This document shows, one piece after another, positions 1 through 5,317 of a DNA stretch of 6,064 bases. The notes beneath the pieces were generated by a model that saw nothing but the letters and a program-made list of their open reading frames with translations, searched no databases and was not told the origin of the DNA. This stretch comes from Candidatus Brevibacterium intestinigallinarum (GTDB taxonomy: Bacteria; Actinomycetota; Actinomycetes; Actinomycetales; Brevibacteriaceae), in contig DWZY01000249.1 of the NCBI GenBank assembly GCA_019117325.1, forward strand, positions 1 to 6,064, given 5' to 3'. Each line of letters starts with the position of its first letter. The stretch's first letter is position 1. The translations under genes were made by a program, and so were the position numbers.

Positions 1-73
1 GGTCCGCACTCGCTACGACGAACGACGGGACCGTCGACGACCGCAGCATGACCGGTGACGCACGCAGCGATAT

Positions 74-81
74 GAGGGAGG
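74..81 (+). promoter_or_regulatory. Ribosome binding site of the IclR gene
   Basis: The purine run GAGGGAGG ends 4 nt before the GTG at 86. It is what selects this GTG over the internal ATG at 134, which has no Shine-Dalgarno sequence. The ATG at 72 that overlaps this site is in another frame and is not a start of this gene. Confidence 0.7.
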
Positions 82-85
82 CTCT

Positions 86-835
86 GTGTCCACTCCGCAC
101 CCGCCAGAGGGGAAGCCGCGGCCGCGCCACCGGATGGTCGACCGTGTCGCGGAGATCCTGGATCTGGCCGCGCGCCGCCCGCACGGGGTGACCCTCACGG
201 AGATCTCGCGCGTGCTCGAGGCACCGCTGAGCTCGATCCAGGGCCTGGTGAACGGTCTGGTCGCGACGGGGTTCCTCGAGGAGCGCGACCGGCTCTACAC
301 CCTGGGGCCCGCACCGCACTTCCTCACGCGGCTGGCGGGAACACCCGCCTCCGATGTCGTGAAGCACGAGGACCTGAAGGACATCCACGAGCGGACGGGG
401 CTCACGACGGTGCTGGCCGTACTGGTGGGCGCGGACCTCTACTACGTCGACCACGCCTCGACGAGTCCGGCGTACGCGTACCTGGCGGAGAACTACGTGA
501 AGCGCTCCGTGCTGCGCTGCTCCAGCGGGTGGGTGCTGCTGGCCGGCATGGAGAAGCGGGACCTGTGGAGCCGGCTGAGCGCGGCGCGCGACCAGGACGA
601 GCCGCTGGTCGAGCGCTTCCTCGCAGACCTGCCGACGATCCGCGAGACCGGCCTGGTCGTCACACCCGACGTGTCCGAGGTGGAGATCGAGGGGGTCGCG
701 ACCGCGGTGACGGTGGAGGGGCGCACGGTCGCTGCCGTCGCCTGCATCGGAGAGCACGCAGAGATCAACAAGCAGGCTGAGCAGATCGTCGACGTGTTGC
801 AGGAGGCGCGGCAGAGGTGGAGCGCACGCCGGTGA
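86..835 (+). CDS. IclR-family transcriptional regulator
   Basis: This 249-residue protein is a one-component, ligand-responsive DNA-binding regulator. Seen: an N-terminal winged helix-turn-helix (about residues 17-80) with the repeated hydrophobic pattern of IclR proteins, a recognition-helix region (EAPLSSIQGLVNGLVATGFLEE is the heart of it, about 45-66), and a wing ending YTLG. The C-terminal effector-binding domain (about 88-245) has the usual landmarks: RCSSGWVLLAG at 144-154 in place of the common GKALLA stretch, and IEGVATAVTV at 201-210. The length is typical of the family. Start is GTG with a strong ribosome binding site. Family knowledge: IclR proteins usually control catabolic or transport operons and often an adjacent divergent gene. 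No such target is visible, since the left flank is only 85 nt and holds no recognisable gene. The ligand cannot be predicted. The neighbouring methyltransferase is convergent and an unlikely partner. The family call is firm; the target is unknown. Confidence 0.9.
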   Translation: MSTPHPPEGKPRPRHRMVDRVAEILDLAARRPHGVTLTEISRVLEAPLSSIQGLVNGLVATGFLEERDRLYTLGPAPHFLTRLAGTPASDVVKHEDLKDIHERTGLTTVLAVLVGADLYYVDHASTSPAYAYLAENYVKRSVLRCSSGWVLLAGMEKRDLWSRLSAARDQDEPLVERFLADLPTIRETGLVVTPDVSEVEIEGVATAVTVEGRTVAAVACIGEHAEINKQAEQIVDVLQEARQRWSARR

Positions 836-838
836 GAT

Positions 839-885
839 GACACGAGCGGGTGTCGCGGCGCAGTTTGCGACTCCCGGTGTCTTTT
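839..885 (+). terminator. Intrinsic terminator of the IclR gene
   Basis: The left arm is GACAC (839-843), a GAG bulge, then CGGGTGTCGC (847-856). The loop is 857-866. The right arm is GCGACTCCCG (867-876) and GTGTC (877-881), pairing with one T-T mismatch, and TTTT follows at 882-885. It begins 4 nt after the stop codon. GTGTC also occurs at 850-854, so an alternative small hairpin with 839-843 is possible. There is no T-tract on the minus-strand side, so it probably acts only on IclR transcription. Confidence 0.75.
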
Positions 886-891
886 CAGGGG

Positions 892-907
892 TGAGCGGCG
901 CCGCTCA
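892..907. repeat. 16-bp perfect palindrome between convergent genes
   Basis: TGAGCGGCGCCGCTCA is perfectly self-complementary and can fold as a 6-bp stem with a GCGC loop. It lies 6 nt beyond the stop of the minus-strand methyltransferase and may help terminate it. No T-tract follows on either strand, so a terminator role is only possible, not shown. Confidence 0.4.
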
Positions 908-912
908 GCCCG

Positions 913-1518
913 TCAGCGGGGGCTGAAGATGGCGACGACGAAGTCCTCGGACGGGGGCTTCACGTCCCATGTGCCCAGGCGCAGGTCCAGGGTCAGCCCT
1001 GCGGCCTCGGCGTCGGTGAAGAACTCGTCGAACGAGTAGCCGCGCCCCGCACCGAACCCGCACACGAAGCGGCTGTCCGGGTACATGTGATCGGCGATCC
1101 TGCGCAGCACCTCGCGGCGCTCGTCCGTGGCGACGAAGGCCATGACATTGCCCGCCATGACGACCAGATCGAAGCGGATCCGATCGCCGTACGGCTGGCG
1201 CAGGTCCATCTGGCCCAGATCCATCGCGTGCCACGTGGCATCCGGATGATCCTGCTGCGCGACCTCGATGAGATAGGGATCGAGGTCGACGCCCACGACC
1301 GTGTGCCCGCGCTGCGCCAGCCAGCCTCCCAGGCGGCCGGTGCCGCACCCGGCGTCGAGGATGCGCGACTCGCGCTCCGCCATCGCGTCGATGAGGCGGG
1401 CCTCGCCGTAGATGTCCTGGCCGGACTCCTCGAGGCGCCGCCACCGGTTCGCGTAGTTCTTCGAGTGGTCGGGATTGTTGGCGAGCGCCTCTGTCCAGAG
1501 GTTGCCGTGACCTGCCAC
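913..1518 (-). CDS. Class I SAM-dependent methyltransferase
   Basis: The protein (201 residues from the chosen GTG at 1518) should transfer a methyl group from S-adenosylmethionine; the acceptor is unknown. Seen: motif I ILDAGCGTGRLG (53-64), the glycine loop that binds SAM. It is followed by VVGVDLDPYLI (74-84), whose acidic residue after beta-2 would hold the ribose, then a motif with D100 (HAMDLGQMDL), the beta-4 strand FDLVVMAGNVMAF (116-128), and a C-terminal strand FVVAIF (193-198). The order fits the Rossmann-like class I fold, methyltransferase type 11/25-like. The frame is open further upstream to 1590, but that would overlap the preceding gene by about 70 nt and adds an Arg-rich, unfamily-like stretch. 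GTG 1518 lies 2 nt after that gene's stop, which suggests translational coupling because no strong ribosome binding site is visible. The N-terminal HSKNYANRWRRLEESGQDIYGEA region is typical of small actinobacterial methyltransferases. The fold call is strong; start and substrate are uncertain. Confidence 0.85.
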   Translation of the reverse strand: MAGHGNLWTEALANNPDHSKNYANRWRRLEESGQDIYGEARLIDAMAERESRILDAGCGTGRLGGWLAQRGHTVVGVDLDPYLIEVAQQDHPDATWHAMDLGQMDLRQPYGDRIRFDLVVMAGNVMAFVATDERREVLRRIADHMYPDSRFVCGFGAGRGYSFDEFFTDAEAAGLTLDLRLGTWDVKPPSEDFVVAIFSPR

Positions 1519-1520
1519 GC

Positions 1521-1847
1521 TCAGTCCCGATCGACCAGCAGGTACGAGGCGGCTGCGGTCGCAGCGGTCACGGACAGGACGGCGGGCCACGCGCCGATCT
1601 TCTTCGCCAGCGGGTGCGAGAGGCCGAAGCCCAGCAGGTAGGCAGCGGACAGGCCCACGGTCGTCGCCGCCCCGCGCTTCGCCAGCCAGGTCCGGCCCGC
1701 GTACGCCCCTGCGGCCGCCAGCACGGCGCCACCCAGAGGGCGGATCATCGTCTCGCGGGCGGTGAGGTAACCGCCCACCAGGCCCAGGGCCACCACAGGG
1801 GCGGTCGAGACGTCGGAGGCACTCTTGAAGATCTGTTCGCTGCTCAT
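1521..1847 (-). CDS. Hypothetical four-helix membrane protein
   Basis: I do not recognise a named family with certainty; it resembles small conserved actinobacterial membrane proteins of unknown function. From the ATG at 1847 it has 108 residues. Four hydrophobic segments are visible at about 16-30, 36-54, 61-77 and 87-104, rich in Ala and Gly. Short loops carry RETMIRP (31-37), WLAKRG (54-59) and SHPLAKKIGAWP (77-88), and the protein ends in the polar tail VDRD. There is no signal peptide and no catalytic motif. An in-frame GTG at 1865 would add six residues, but AGGGGA lies only 1 nt before it, too close to serve. The ATG fits a leaderless start behind a TAGACT box. Its stop is 2 nt before the methyltransferase start, so the two genes probably form one transcript. 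Being a real gene is likely because of clean codon use and the tight spacing; the function is unknown. Confidence 0.75.
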   Translation of the reverse strand: MSSEQIFKSASDVSTAPVVALGLVGGYLTARETMIRPLGGAVLAAAGAYAGRTWLAKRGAATTVGLSAAYLLGFGLSHPLAKKIGAWPAVLSVTAATAAASYLLVDRD

Positions 1848-1854
1848 GATCGCG

Positions 1855-1860
1855 AGTCTA
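1855..1860 (-). promoter_or_regulatory. Candidate -10 box giving a leaderless transcript
   Basis: Read on the minus strand, TAGACT fits the actinobacterial -10 pattern TAnnnT and is followed after exactly 7 nt (CGCGATC) by the ATG at 1847. That is the spacing at which transcription would begin on or next to the start codon. No usable Shine-Dalgarno sequence precedes the ATG, in agreement. No convincing -35 hexamer is seen. Confidence 0.45.
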
Positions 1861-1904
1861 GCCACGTCCCCTGAGCCGGACTCATGGCGATCCAGCTACA
1901 TGGG

Positions 1905-1947
1905 AGGCGCGGTGAGACGCTCGGACCATGACAGACTGAATCCGCAC
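1905..1947 (+). promoter_or_regulatory. Conserved upstream block of first TM2 gene
   Basis: This 43-nt stretch aligns without gaps to 3553-3595 upstream of the second TM2 gene (27 of 43 identical by eye). Its core CATGACAGACTGA (1927-1939) differs from the second copy at one base. The core begins 88 nt before the ATG here and 89 nt before it in the other copy. CAGACT (1932-1937) could be a -10 box that departs from TAnnnT in its first base, giving a leader of about 70 nt. Alternatively the block is an operator, since CAG-A-CTG is an inverted repeat. A promoter is expected here because the upstream gene is divergent. Confidence 0.5.
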
Positions 1948-2001
1948 ACGTTCAGGGCGGCCCTCCCGGCGGACAGACGACGGGGACCGCCTCGCAGTCG
2001 A

Positions 2002-2007
2002 AGAGGA
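2002..2007 (+). promoter_or_regulatory. Ribosome binding site of first TM2 gene
   Basis: AGAGGA lies 7 nt before the ATG at 2015. The second TM2 gene has GAGGA at the same 7-nt distance, which supports both starts. Confidence 0.65.
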
Positions 2008-2014
2008 TGACGAC

Positions 2015-3370
2015 ATGTCACAACCCCCCTACGGCCCTCCCGGATCCGGCGACGACACCCCGCAGTACAACCCCAACACCGGCCTGCCGGAGAACCCGGG
2101 CCCGGAGACGCAGCAGTACGGCTCCGACCCGTACGCGGGCGGACAGTACGGCTCGCAGCCCGGCCAGTACGACGCCGGTCAGCAGGGTCAGTACGGCGGC
2201 GATCAGTACTCGGGCGACCCGTACGCAGGCGGCCAGTACAGCGCGCAGCCCGGCCAGTACGGCGGTGACCAGTACAGCAGCGACCAGTACGGGGCCTCGG
2301 CGGCGGCGTCGCCCTACGGCGACGGGCAGTACCTCAACCCGATCGGCGGCACCGCGCAGGCGGAGGGCGAGTCGGACAAGTCCTTCGTCGTCACGTGGCT
2401 GCTGGGCTGGCTGCTGGGCTCCCTGGGCGCCGACCGGTTCTACCTGGGCAAGATCGGCACCGCCATCGCCAAGCTGCTCACCGCAGGCGGTTTCGGCATC
2501 TGGGCGCTCATCGACCTGATCATGCACCTGATCGGCGCGACCCGCGACAAGCAGGACCGGAGGCTCGCGGGCTACGACCGCCACAAGAAGATGGCGTGGA
2601 TCATCACGATCGGCGTGTGGCTGCTGCAACTCGTCATCGGCGTCGTCATCCTCATCGTCGTCATCGCGACCGGCGGATTCAGCGTCAGCGCCTCCCCCGG
2701 ACCGGACACGGACCCGGGCTCCTCGCAGCAGGGCGACCCGTCTGCCGACGGCTCGGGCGACCAGGGCGGCACCGACGACACCGGCGGTCAGGACGCGCCC
2801 GCGGGCGAACCGGCCTCCGGCGACGTGGTGGCCTGGGCGGAGTCGACCTACGGCACCTTCGACCCGGTCACGGTCGACGGCAGCGGCGACCAGGTCGTGC
2901 CGCTGCCCGACGGCGTCGAGGCGGCGCTCATCACCGTCGAGGGGGCGGAGGACTACACGACCGTCAACGCCCTCAACGCGGACGGCGAGGACTACGGCGA
3001 CATGTACCTCTTCCTTCCGGCCGGCGAGACCGGACAGGGCGCCGTGGGCGTCAGCGACTACGACACCGTCACCGACATCAATGTCGAGGCCGATGGCGAC
3101 TGGAGCATGACCTTCGAGCCGATCGCCTCCGCCGACGTCTTCCCGGAGTCCGGGTCGAGCCCTGCCTACTACCTGTACGACGGACCCGGCGGCACCGCCG
3201 ACTTCGAGTACACCGGGGAGGCGAACATCATCATCAACCAGTACAGCGCTGGCTACGACAACCTGGTCGTCAATGAGATCGACGCTTACTCCGGCACCGT
3301 AGAGCTGGACCCGGGCCCGTCGCTCATGCGCGTGATCGCCACCGGCGACTGGACGCTCACCCCGCAGTGA
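2015..3370 (+). CDS. TM2-domain membrane protein, first tandem copy
   Basis: The product (451 residues) is a predicted cell-envelope protein of unknown function. Residues 1-118 are low-complexity and rich in Gln, Tyr, Gly, Ser and Pro, with an internal repeat (35-52 and 65-82). Residues 119-173 are a TM2 domain: two helices (about 123-139 and 146-173) around DRFYLG (140-145), which carries the family's DRF motif. A basic segment (RDKQDRRLAGYDRHKK, 177-192) and a third helix (194-219) follow. The basic loop should be cytoplasmic, which places the N-terminus inside and the C-terminus outside. After a Gly/Asp/Ser linker (226-269) comes a beta-rich domain (270-451) that I cannot assign, with related motifs around GDW at 361-363 and 444-446. 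The start MSQPPYG is shared with the downstream paralogue. TM2 proteins are widespread, but their biochemical role in bacteria is unclear. It is a monocistronic unit by context. Gene and TM2 calls are firm; the role is open. Confidence 0.9.
   Translation: MSQPPYGPPGSGDDTPQYNPNTGLPENPGPETQQYGSDPYAGGQYGSQPGQYDAGQQGQYGGDQYSGDPYAGGQYSAQPGQYGGDQYSSDQYGASAAASPYGDGQYLNPIGGTAQAEGESDKSFVVTWLLGWLLGSLGADRFYLGKIGTAIAKLLTAGGFGIWALIDLIMHLIGATRDKQDRRLAGYDRHKKMAWIITIGVWLLQLVIGVVILIVVIATGGFSVSASPGPDTDPGSSQQGDPSADGSGDQGGTDDTGGQDAPAGEPASGDVVAWAESTYGTFDPVTVDGSGDQVVPLPDGVEAALITVEGAEDYTTVNALNADGEDYGDMYLFLPAGETGQGAVGVSDYDTVTDINVEADGDWSMTFEPIASADVFPESGSSPAYYLYDGPGGTADFEYTGEANIIINQYSAGYDNLVVNEIDAYSGTVELDPGPSLMRVIATGDWTLTPQ
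2117..2260 (+). repeat. In-gene 54-bp direct repeat, 90-bp period
   Basis: Positions 2117-2170 and 2207-2260 encode two related 18-residue units, YGSDPYAGGQYGSQPGQY and YSGDPYAGGQYSAQPGQY, identical at 14 of 18 positions. Both are frame-preserving, so the N-terminal tail has probably grown or shrunk by in-frame duplication. Shorter GGDQYS units lie between and after them. Confidence 0.75.
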
Positions 3371-3396
3371 TCGGGAGCGGGCGGCGGTGCATGAGC

Positions 3397-3423
3397 GGGA
3401 CGTCCTGATGGGGACATCCTGAT
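3397..3423 (+). repeat. 14-bp tandem repeat after first TM2 gene
   Basis: GGGACGTCCTGAT (3397-3409) and GGGACATCCTGAT (3411-3423) are two 13-nt units, one base apart and differing at one position. GGACGTCC in the first is a perfect 8-bp palindrome. It lies 26 nt past the stop codon. Its role is unknown; it could be a protein-binding site or slippage debris. Confidence 0.5.
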
Positions 3424-3476
3424 CGGCGTCTCCGCAACGGCACTGACCCCTGCCCGCCCGGCCCCACCGGCGCCTC

Positions 3477-3523
3477 GCGGCCCGGGAGCACGGAGTCCTC
3501 ATGGCTCCGTCCTCCCGGGCCGC
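3477..3523 (+). terminator. Hairpin downstream of first TM2 gene
   Basis: GCGGCCCGGGA (3477-3487) pairs perfectly with TCCCGGGCCGC (3513-3523). Inside it, ACGGAG (3490-3495) pairs with CTCCGT (3505-3510), leaving a 9-nt loop. The whole element spans 47 nt, begins 107 nt after the stop and precedes the second gene's upstream block. No T-tract follows, so it would be a non-canonical terminator or an RNA-stabilising structure. A hairpin of identical span follows the second TM2 gene. Confidence 0.5.
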
Positions 3524-3552
3524 AGTGCGTGATGGCAGTCCTGTAACATCGC

Positions 3553-3595
3553 AGGCGCACGCGCGGGTTCCGGTCATGTCAGACTGATCTCGCAC
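3553..3595 (+). promoter_or_regulatory. Conserved upstream block of second TM2 gene
   Basis: This is the counterpart of 1905-1947, with core CATGTCAGACTGA (3575-3587). Here TCAG-A-CTGA (3579-3587) is a perfect 4-bp inverted repeat around one base. It suggests that the second copy is transcribed from its own promoter and controlled like the first. A separate TAACAT (3544-3549) fits TAnnnT and could be an additional -10 box, but it is not shared with the first copy. Confidence 0.5.
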
Positions 3596-3651
3596 GAGTC
3601 GGGGCCGGTCGGCCCGTGACCGCTCACGGCCCGTCCGCCGCACACAAGAAT

Positions 3652-3656
3652 GAGGA
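3652..3656 (+). promoter_or_regulatory. Ribosome binding site of second TM2 gene
   Basis: GAGGA lies 7 nt before the ATG at 3664. It selects this start over an in-frame GTG at 3616, which would add 16 residues absent from the paralogue. Confidence 0.65.
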
Positions 3657-3663
3657 ATCCCGC

Positions 3664-5076
3664 ATGTCGCAACCGCCCTACGGCTCTTCCGGCTCCGCCG
3701 CCGACGGCAGCCCGCAGATCAGCCCGAACACCGGACTGCCCGAACCGCGCTACAGCCAGGGCGCACCGTCCTACGGGGAGGCCCCGCAGTACGGCACGCC
3801 GGGGTATGACCCGACGCAGCAGTACGGCCAGGCGGCGTACGGCCAGGACCAGTCATATGGCCAGGACCCGTCCTACGGGCAGACACAGCAGTACGGGGCC
3901 TACGGCGAGGGCTCGCAGGACGGTACGGAGCAGAGCGCTGCCTACGGAGCCCAGCCCGGTTCAGGCGACCAGTACGCGGCCTCGGCGGCGGCCTCGCCCT
4001 ACGGGTCCTACGGAGGCGACCAGGGGCAGTTCGGCCCGATCGGCGGCTACGGCGCAGCACAGGGCGAGTCGGACAAGTCCTTCGTCGTCACCTGGCTGCT
4101 GGGCTGGCTGCTCGGAACCCTGGGTGCGGACCGGTTCTACCTGGGCAAGATCGGCACCGCGATCGCGAAGCTCGTGACCGCCGGCGGCTTCGGCATCTGG
4201 GCCCTCATCGACCTCATCATGCACCTGGTGGGCGCGTCCCGGGACAAGGAGGGGCGCCGCCTGGCCGGCTACGACCAGCACAAGAAGAAGGCGTGGATCA
4301 TCACGATCGGCGTCTGGCTGCTCCAGCTGGTCATCGGCATCATCATCGCGGTCATCATCGCCTTCACCGGCGGCTTCTCCGTCAGCGGCGGCGTGTCGAC
4401 CGGATCCGGGCAGCAGCCCACCGATTCGTCGTCGCAGCCCGGTGACGACACTGGCGATAACCAGGGCGGCGACACCGGTGGCGACACCGGCTGGGAGGCC
4501 TACGGCGACGCCAGGGCCAGGGCCTGGGCCGAGTCCACCTTCGGCACGTTCGACCCGGTCACCGTCCACGGCACCGACGACGAGATCGTCCCGATGCCCG
4601 ACGGCGTCGATGCCGCGTGGGTCACCCTCGAGGTGGTGGGCCCTCACGCACGCGCCACCCCGGTCGACGACGCGGGGGAGCTCGCGGGCAGCATGTACCT
4701 CTCGGGGCAGAGCATGGACCTTCTGCAGGGCGGTGTCGGCATCGACGACTACAAGGAGACCGCCGGGATCGACGTCTCGGGCTCGGGCAACTGGATGCTC
4801 ACGTTCGCACCGATCTCGTCTGCTCCGCCCTTGCGGGAGTCCGACAGTGACTCGCGCCTCCTCCTGTACGACGGAGACGGCGGACCCGTCACCTTCGACT
4901 ACGTCGGCGATTCGAACTTCATCGTCCACCAGCTGGGCGACGGCGGCACCGTTCTCCTGGCCAACGAGATCGGCAGCTGGTCCGGTGATGCGGAGATGGT
5001 GCCCGGCCCCTCGATCGTCCGCGTCCAGGCATCCGGCAACTGGACGATCACGCCCGCTGATCGCGGCCTCGGCTGA
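3664..5076 (+). CDS. TM2-domain membrane protein, second tandem copy
   Basis: This 470-residue paralogue of the gene upstream has the same order of parts. A disordered N-terminus (1-133) shows SYGQ/QYGQ-type repeats, densest at 52-80. The TM2 domain follows (about 134-189, with DRFYLG at 156-161), then a basic loop (RDKEGRRLAGYDQHKKK, 193-209), a third helix (about 209-234), a Gly/Asp/Ser/Thr linker (242-283), and an external beta-rich domain (285-464) with GNW at 375-377 and 458-460 in the places of GDW in the first copy. Over the 108 residues from GESDKSF to GGFSVS I count only 16 differences between copies, mostly conservative. The N-terminus and external domain are far more divergent. A one-base deletion relative to the first copy appears to have moved the stop and added a short tail (ADRGLG). 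The paralogous ATG and ribosome-binding-site spacing fix the start. It probably arose by tandem duplication including the promoter; the function is unknown. Confidence 0.9.
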   Translation: MSQPPYGSSGSAADGSPQISPNTGLPEPRYSQGAPSYGEAPQYGTPGYDPTQQYGQAAYGQDQSYGQDPSYGQTQQYGAYGEGSQDGTEQSAAYGAQPGSGDQYAASAAASPYGSYGGDQGQFGPIGGYGAAQGESDKSFVVTWLLGWLLGTLGADRFYLGKIGTAIAKLVTAGGFGIWALIDLIMHLVGASRDKEGRRLAGYDQHKKKAWIITIGVWLLQLVIGIIIAVIIAFTGGFSVSGGVSTGSGQQPTDSSSQPGDDTGDNQGGDTGGDTGWEAYGDARARAWAESTFGTFDPVTVHGTDDEIVPMPDGVDAAWVTLEVVGPHARATPVDDAGELAGSMYLSGQSMDLLQGGVGIDDYKETAGIDVSGSGNWMLTFAPISSAPPLRESDSDSRLLLYDGDGGPVTFDYVGDSNFIVHQLGDGGTVLLANEIGSWSGDAEMVPGPSIVRVQASGNWTITPADRGLG

Positions 5077-5106
5077 CGGCCGGCGGGCTGGCAGCCGGCG
5101 CTGGCA

Positions 5107-5136
5107 ATCACCCGGCTGACGGCCTCGGCGGGTGAT
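5107..5136 (+). other. Weak hairpin after second TM2 gene
   Basis: ATCACCCG (5107-5114) pairs perfectly with CGGGTGAT (5129-5136) around a 14-nt loop. No T-tract follows. It may assist the stronger hairpin just downstream or be incidental. Confidence 0.3.
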
Positions 5137-5150
5137 CGCACGAGGTGACC

Positions 5151-5205
5151 ACGGCCCGGGGCGGCAGAATCACGATGATTCCGCCGCCCCGGGCCGTTGC
5201 TGTTC
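5151..5205 (+). terminator. Strong hairpin, probable terminator of second TM2 gene
   Basis: ACGGCCCGGGGCGGC (5151-5165) pairs perfectly with GCCGCCCCGGGCCGT (5183-5197). One A/C mismatch follows, then GAATCA (5167-5172) pairs with TGATTC (5176-5181) around a CGA loop. The stem thus has 21 paired positions and a total span of 47 nt, followed by the weak T-containing stretch TGCTGTT. It begins 75 nt after the stop. The outer nine bases CGGCCCGGG also open the hairpin behind the first copy. Confidence 0.65.
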
Positions 5206-5240
5206 CCGCCCGCGCTGCCACACTGGTTCCCGCCCGCGCT
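5202..5240 (+). repeat. 15-bp perfect direct repeat upstream of MaoC gene
   Basis: GTTCCCGCCCGCGCT occurs at 5202-5216 and again at 5226-5240, 24 nt from start to start. The second copy ends 137 nt before the MaoC start codon. It could be a pair of regulator sites about two helical turns apart, or a small local duplication. Confidence 0.5.
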
Positions 5241-5317
5241 CCCTCACGCCGACCGGTTCACCGTGCGGACCGTCGTCTGCCATACGGGCCTCAGCGCCTC
5301 CAGCACTCCGTCCTCCG

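Noticed and set aside
1..85. Partial upstream gene or IclR operator at the left edge
   Set aside because: Open frames here are short and without recognisable content. The CGTCGACG palindrome (32-39) is too short and too common in GC-rich DNA to call an operator.
1519..1590. Longer start for the methyltransferase (1590)
   Set aside because: It would overlap the preceding membrane-protein gene in another frame and adds an Arg-rich stretch. GTG 1518 directly after that gene's stop is the simpler choice.
1923..1952. ECF sigma-type promoter (GGACC ... CGTT) before the first TM2 gene
   Set aside because: The spacing of 21 nt is too long for the usual pattern, and CGTT is not kept upstream of the second copy.
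2117..2300. CRISPR-like array
   Set aside because: The repeats are in frame, imperfect, coding for QYG-type protein repeats, and lack uniform spacers.
2018..3643. Very long minus-strand open frame opposite the first TM2 gene
   Set aside because: It lies antisense to a recognisable TM2 protein. Its translation is rich in Arg, Val and Ala with no domain, and long antisense frames are expected in GC-rich codon-biased DNA. A similar antisense frame opposite the second copy (3961-4929) is explained the same way.
3616..3663. Longer start for the second TM2 protein (GTG 3616)
   Set aside because: The added residues have no counterpart in the first copy, whereas MSQPPYG and the 7-nt ribosome-binding-site spacing match exactly at 3664.
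1905..5205. Mobile element carrying the TM2 pair
   Set aside because: No transposase, integrase, terminal inverted repeats or target-site duplication is visible; simple tandem duplication explains the similarity.
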